DNA of 31,171 bases from a virus, in IMG/VR virus record IMGVR_UViG_3300018405_000046, positions 1 through 31,171 of that record. One strand, written 5' to 3'. This document shows, piece by piece, positions 28,459 through 31,171 of this stretch. Under the pieces are notes generated by a model. The model had not been told where the DNA came from and searched no databases. It worked only from the letters and a program-made list of their open reading frames with translations. Position numbers and translations under genes: made by a program. Each line of letters starts with the position of its first letter. Position 1 is the first letter of the stretch.

Positions 28459-28545
28459 ATGCTGTCTCCTTCTTCTGCATCTATTAAGAGTTATGGAAGG
28501 AGGAGGCTATAGAGTCCCAGACACTCTGGTTCTTTCTATCGCGCT
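28459..28545 (-). promoter_or_regulatory. leader of the ssDNA-binding candidate gene
   Basis: An 87-base untranslated leader. It has a small perfect hairpin (CCAGA/TCTGG with a 3-base loop, 28517-28529) and a CCTCCTCCTTCC pyrimidine tract that also occurs in the capsid leader at about the same distance from the ribosome binding site. The larger capsid/decoration element is absent. Confidence 0.5.
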
Positions 28546-28568
28546 CTCTCCTATATTAGGGGTTAATT
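28546..28568 (-). promoter_or_regulatory. phage RNA polymerase promoter (perfect consensus)
   Basis: Identical to the copies at 1621-1643 and 18897-18919; transcription is expected from 28551. It overlaps the stop codon of the coiled-coil gene by two bases and drives the ssDNA-binding candidate and what follows. Confidence 0.92.
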
Positions 28569-28890
28569 ACTCGTTGAGCAGTGCGTCATGCTCTTTGGCA
28601 AGTGCGGCGATACGCTTATCACGCTTGGCCACAGCACGCTCACGGGCACGCTCAGCGGCTTCCTTGGCGAGCTTGGCCTTACGCTCTGCCTCCAGCTTCT
28701 CGGCCTCAGCGCGGCGCTCTGCGGCCACAGCGGCCTCCCGCTCCCGGTTGTGCTCGGCCTCGATCTCCTCCAGCTCCCGGTTGATCCGGTCCGTCAGCCG
28801 CTGGATCAGTCGGTCTGACAGTGCGTTCAGGCCACGCTGAAGGGCCGCCACTGCGCGTTTGACGAGTCTCAGTAGTTTGGTCAGGGTCAT
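28567..28890 (-). CDS. hypothetical coiled-coil protein
   Basis: 107 residues from the ATG at 28890, which has AAGGAG upstream; the longer frame to 28974 would overlap the HNH gene. The N-terminal 35 residues form an amphipathic basic helix (LTKLLRLVKRAVAALQRGLN). From about 45 to the end the sequence is a continuous Glu/Arg/Lys/Ala helix, a coiled coil or single alpha-helix, without Pro or Gly. No signal peptide or clear membrane anchor is seen, so a spanin role is unlikely. It lies between the polymerase/HNH genes and the ssDNA-binding candidate. Function unknown. Confidence 0.7.
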   Translation of the reverse strand: MTLTKLLRLVKRAVAALQRGLNALSDRLIQRLTDRINRELEEIEAEHNREREAAVAAERRAEAEKLEAERKAKLAKEAAERARERAVAKRDKRIAALAKEHDALLNE

Positions 28891-28909
28891 TGGTAAATCT
28901 CCTTGTGCG

Positions 28910-29308
28910 TTAAATGTGACCGTCTCTGCGCCATTTGCACACAGAGCCGAAGGATATACCGATCTGGTCGGCAATCCACGTCATGGGTTTGTTAGGGTAA
29001 GAGGCGATAAGGTTACGCGCCTCCTGTCTCTTGTCCTCATATCTTCCTGCGTTATCCTTTACAGTATGCTCAGCATTACTTAGCATCTGTAGGTGAGAGA
29101 TGTTGCAGCAAGCTCTGTTCTTGCATACGTGATCTATCTCGTATCCATCAGGGATAAGCCCATGCACCCACTGCCATACAAGCCTATGGTACATGATGAG
29201 CTTACCGTCCGATCTCTTACGGAAGTATCCGTCACTGTTTAACTTATGACTCGTAGGAACTATGCAACCAGAGTCAAGCTGATTGAGGATTAGTTTCTTC
29301 TTGGCCAT
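28910..29308 (-). CDS. HNH endonuclease with C-terminal HTH
   Basis: 132 residues. The HNH core is at about 40-80: YHRLVWQWVHG (H41), GYEIDHVCKNRACCNISHL (D59-H60, N69, H72) and SNAEHT. This is the short HNH_3-like type, different from the NUMOD4 enzymes at 727 and 3855. Residues about 98-130 form a helix-turn-helix (IASYPNKPMTWIADQIGISF then SVCKWRRDGHI) for DNA recognition. It is placed 14 bases after the DNA polymerase gene, a favoured neighbourhood for phage homing endonucleases. The ATG at 29308 has AAGGAGG upstream. Confidence 0.88.
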   Translation of the reverse strand: MAKKKLILNQLDSGCIVPTSHKLNSDGYFRKRSDGKLIMYHRLVWQWVHGLIPDGYEIDHVCKNRACCNISHLQMLSNAEHTVKDNAGRYEDKRQEARNLIASYPNKPMTWIADQIGISFGSVCKWRRDGHI

Positions 29309-29322
29309 AGCCCCTCCTTATG

Positions 29323-31171
29323 TCAATGTGTTTCTTGCCAGCTATCTCCTATCATATATTCCCCGTCACAAGGACAGCGAAGGGATAAAGTATCTGCGGT
29401 TTGCTGAAGAGCCTTGCAATAGATGTGACCAAAGAGATGGAAGCGTCTCTCTATCACCTGAGCATTGTCGTTAGATTCAACGATGCGGGGTGCAGACCAG
29501 ATCATCCCTTCTTCATCCACGTACTGCTTCTTCTCTTCTGCTTTCCAGTCTTCCTTGTTCGGACCTATCTCATACCGCATGTACTTAACTTCATCCCGAG
29601 GCACCTCCATCTGCGCTTCATCGTGCTGGTGAGCGATGATAGGGAAGTCATTCACGTCCTCGATAAGTCCAGCCTCAACTGCCATATCCTCAGCAGCTAC
29701 GTGCGCCCACTTCATAGTCAGAGAACCTGTCATCTGAAGCAGTACGTTGAGTGCTGTGTGCAAGGCAAGCTGTCCTGACTTACGGCGGATGCGTCCCCAT
29801 CTTCCATCCAGAGACATCAGGTATCCGAACTTCTTACCGGCAGCTTCGACTGCATCCAGCAAGCTTGCAAGCTTGGGCAGCTCGCGCTTGAATCGTGCAA
29901 CAGCCTCCGCCATCTCGTGCTCAGGCAGGCCAAGCTGTGCGGCAAGGTTAGGTATGCCGGAACCGTAGAGGAAGGCATAGATAAAGGTCTTAGCCATATC
30001 CCTTGTTGGCAGACCAGCCAGCTCTTGGTTGTACGTGTGGATGTCACCGTTCAGTACAGTGTCCTGATAGACAGCATCTGCCATGAAGTGGCTGAGCATA
30101 CGAAGCTCAAGGCCAGCACCATCACAACCAAGAACCATCTTGCCCGGACCCGCGATGAAGCAACGTCGCATCTCCTTGCCGTACAATCCACGAGATGGGA
30201 TGTTCACAACCACGCGATGCCTCATGCGGAAGGTGTTCGTTGCCGCATGGAATGCAATTGCAGGCACACGCCAGTGACCAGAGGTGGGCCACTTGCCTTC
30301 ACGCTCGAAGTAATCCTGAGCAGACTCACCTCCGTACTTTGCTCCATCCTTGTAGATGCGAGCGCGTGGAAGGATACCTCGGCACTCCCTCTTTCCGTTG
30401 GTCTGCTTCTTCCACTTCCCGTTCTCTTGGAAGTACACAGGGTCATCAGCATTCAGGAGCTGTCCACGGCGAGACTTCAGGATGTACCAAGCGGCTATCC
30501 CTTCTGCCCAGTCAGGAATGGTGTGCTTCTCTCGCCACTTGTCCATTGAGTCTTCGTCAATCTTCCCGGCCCAAGGCTTAGGAAGCTCTCCGTTCTCGTC
30601 AATGTAATCTCGCTCAGTGTCGTTGAAGTTCACACCACGCCAGCCCAGCTCGTACAGAATCTTCTTGACCTCCTCACGGTTGCCAAGTGGAATCTCCTCG
30701 AACTCAACAGGGGTGAACGGTCCATCAACCAAGGGGTCAGGGTGGTCCTGCTTGAACCCTCTGGCCTGCGGGAACAGCTTCGTTATTGCAGCAATATACT
30801 GGCCTTTCTTGGTGACAAGCTCCCACTTGGTAGTGTGGTAAGCTCCTCTACGCTCAAGAATCTCCTGCTCTGCCTCCCAAGTGTAGGCAAGAGAGGGATC
30901 GCCTGATCGGTTTCGCAACTCCTGTACGTCACTCTCGATCTGAGCTGGAGTACGCTTCTTCTTCTTGATGCGAGGTGGCATGTGTGGGCGGAACGCCTCA
31001 TAGGTAGCGTTGATCTGTTCATCAAGCTCATTGAGAAGGTCGCCTATAAACTTAACGTCTATGGCGAAGCCGCGTTGTGCCTGTCGTGCCACCGTGTTTG
31101 CCATGCGAAGCTCACACCAGTACGCATTTGCAATACTCATACCTGTCTTAGGGTTAGGACGTTGGGCTTGA
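29323..31171 (-). CDS. T7-type DNA polymerase (family A), 5' end cut by window
   Basis: The frame stays open to the window edge upstream of the ATG at 31140 (ten more codons, no stop and no clear ribosome binding site), so this is the polymerase domain of a longer gene. The proofreading exonuclease domain, about 200 residues in T7, lies outside. Numbering from the internal Met at 31140, motif A is GCDGAGLELRMLSHF (D340), motif B is RDMAKTFIYAFLYG (R380, K384, Y388), and motif C is HQHDEAQM (D507, E508). The junction region ARQAQRGFAIDVK matches the T7 segment after the exonuclease domain. As in T7 the last residue is His. The dNTP-discriminating Tyr is retained. Confidence 0.95.
   Translation of the reverse strand, partial: QAQRPNPKTGMSIANAYWCELRMANTVARQAQRGFAIDVKFIGDLLNELDEQINATYEAFRPHMPPRIKKKKRTPAQIESDVQELRNRSGDPSLAYTWEAEQEILERRGAYHTTKWELVTKKGQYIAAITKLFPQARGFKQDHPDPLVDGPFTPVEFEEIPLGNREEVKKILYELGWRGVNFNDTERDYIDENGELPKPWAGKIDEDSMDKWREKHTIPDWAEGIAAWYILKSRRGQLLNADDPVYFQENGKWKKQTNGKRECRGILPRARIYKDGAKYGGESAQDYFEREGKWPTSGHWRVPAIAFHAATNTFRMRHRVVVNIPSRGLYGKEMRRCFIAGPGKMVLGCDGAGLELRMLSHFMADAVYQDTVLNGDIHTYNQELAGLPTRDMAKTFIYAFLYGSGIPNLAAQLGLPEHEMAEAVARFKRELPKLASLLDAVEAAGKKFGYLMSLDGRWGRIRRKSGQLALHTALNVLLQMTGSLTMKWAHVAAEDMAVEAGLIEDVNDFPIIAHQHDEAQMEVPRDEVKYMRYEIGPNKEDWKAEEKKQYVDEEGMIWSAPRIVESNDNAQVIERRFHLFGHIYCKALQQTADTLSLRCPCDGEYMIGDSWQETH

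Noticed and set aside
31138-31140. ATG at 31140 as true start of the DNA polymerase
   Set aside because: The frame is open to the window edge, no ribosome binding site precedes this ATG, and the family requires an N-terminal exonuclease domain that must lie outside.

Overview
This window is most of the right-hand half of a strictly lytic, T7-supergroup podophage (Autographivirus-like) genome, presented in reverse. Every credible gene lies on the minus strand, so the biological gene order runs from 31171 down to 1. The evidence is a complete T7-type morphogenesis block in T7 order: portal, scaffold, major capsid protein, tail tubes A and B, internal virion proteins, tail fibre, holin-like gene, small and large terminase. 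It is preceded by a replication and nucleotide-metabolism block and followed by an untranslated terminus with tandem repeats. The RNA polymerase gene is not in the window, but five close copies and two variants of a 23-bp promoter, built like the phage T3 promoter, show that a cognate single-subunit phage RNA polymerase is expected. The host cannot be read from the sequence; a gammaproteobacterium is a guess.

Layout in transcription order. 31171-28567: 3' part of a T7-type DNA polymerase (cut by the window edge), an HNH endonuclease, and a small coiled-coil protein. 28568-27080: a promoter-driven cassette holding a gp2.5-like ssDNA-binding candidate, a second promoter with a 91-residue protein, a tRNA-Arg(UCU), a truncated tRNA-like element and a strong terminator. 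27066-21591: 5'-3' exonuclease, endonuclease VII, metallophosphoesterase, dNMP kinase, a small unknown protein, ATP-dependent DNA ligase, two small unknown proteins and a GNAT acetyltransferase. 21587-10644: a gp7.3-like protein, portal, scaffold, promoter, capsid, terminator, tail tubes, and gp14-like, gp15-like and lysozyme-like virion proteins. 10634-1697: giant gp16-like protein, tail fibre, fibre chaperone, holin-like protein, HNH, TerS, promoter, TerL. 1643-425: a promoter-gene-terminator cassette for a probable capsid decoration protein, an HNH gene, then one last small gene behind its own promoter variant. 424-1: untranslated end with hairpins, a G-quadruplex motif and a 31-bp tandem array, analogous to the repeats that flank T7 terminal redundancies.

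How it works together. Late products seem to be tuned by cassettes. The capsid gene and the decoration gene each have a perfect-consensus promoter, a shared conserved leader hairpin and a downstream intrinsic terminator; the SSB/91-aa/tRNA group is also bounded by promoters and a terminator. At three other genes the promoter's own initially transcribed GGAG doubles as the ribosome binding site. Many structural genes are translationally coupled through TAATG or ATGA overlaps.

Most interesting points: (1) the ssDNA-binding candidate and the exonuclease share an N-terminal GFDYGV peptide; (2) a 43-nt acceptor-plus-T-arm tRNA-like element lies 4 nt downstream of the tRNA-Arg; (3) the capsid and decoration genes share a leader; (4) the peptidoglycan-hydrolase function appears split from the gp16-like protein into a separate gene; (5) acidic, Phe-terminal C-termini occur on three DNA-metabolism-region proteins; (6) fused promoter/RBS sites and near-identical 3' hairpins after stop codons.
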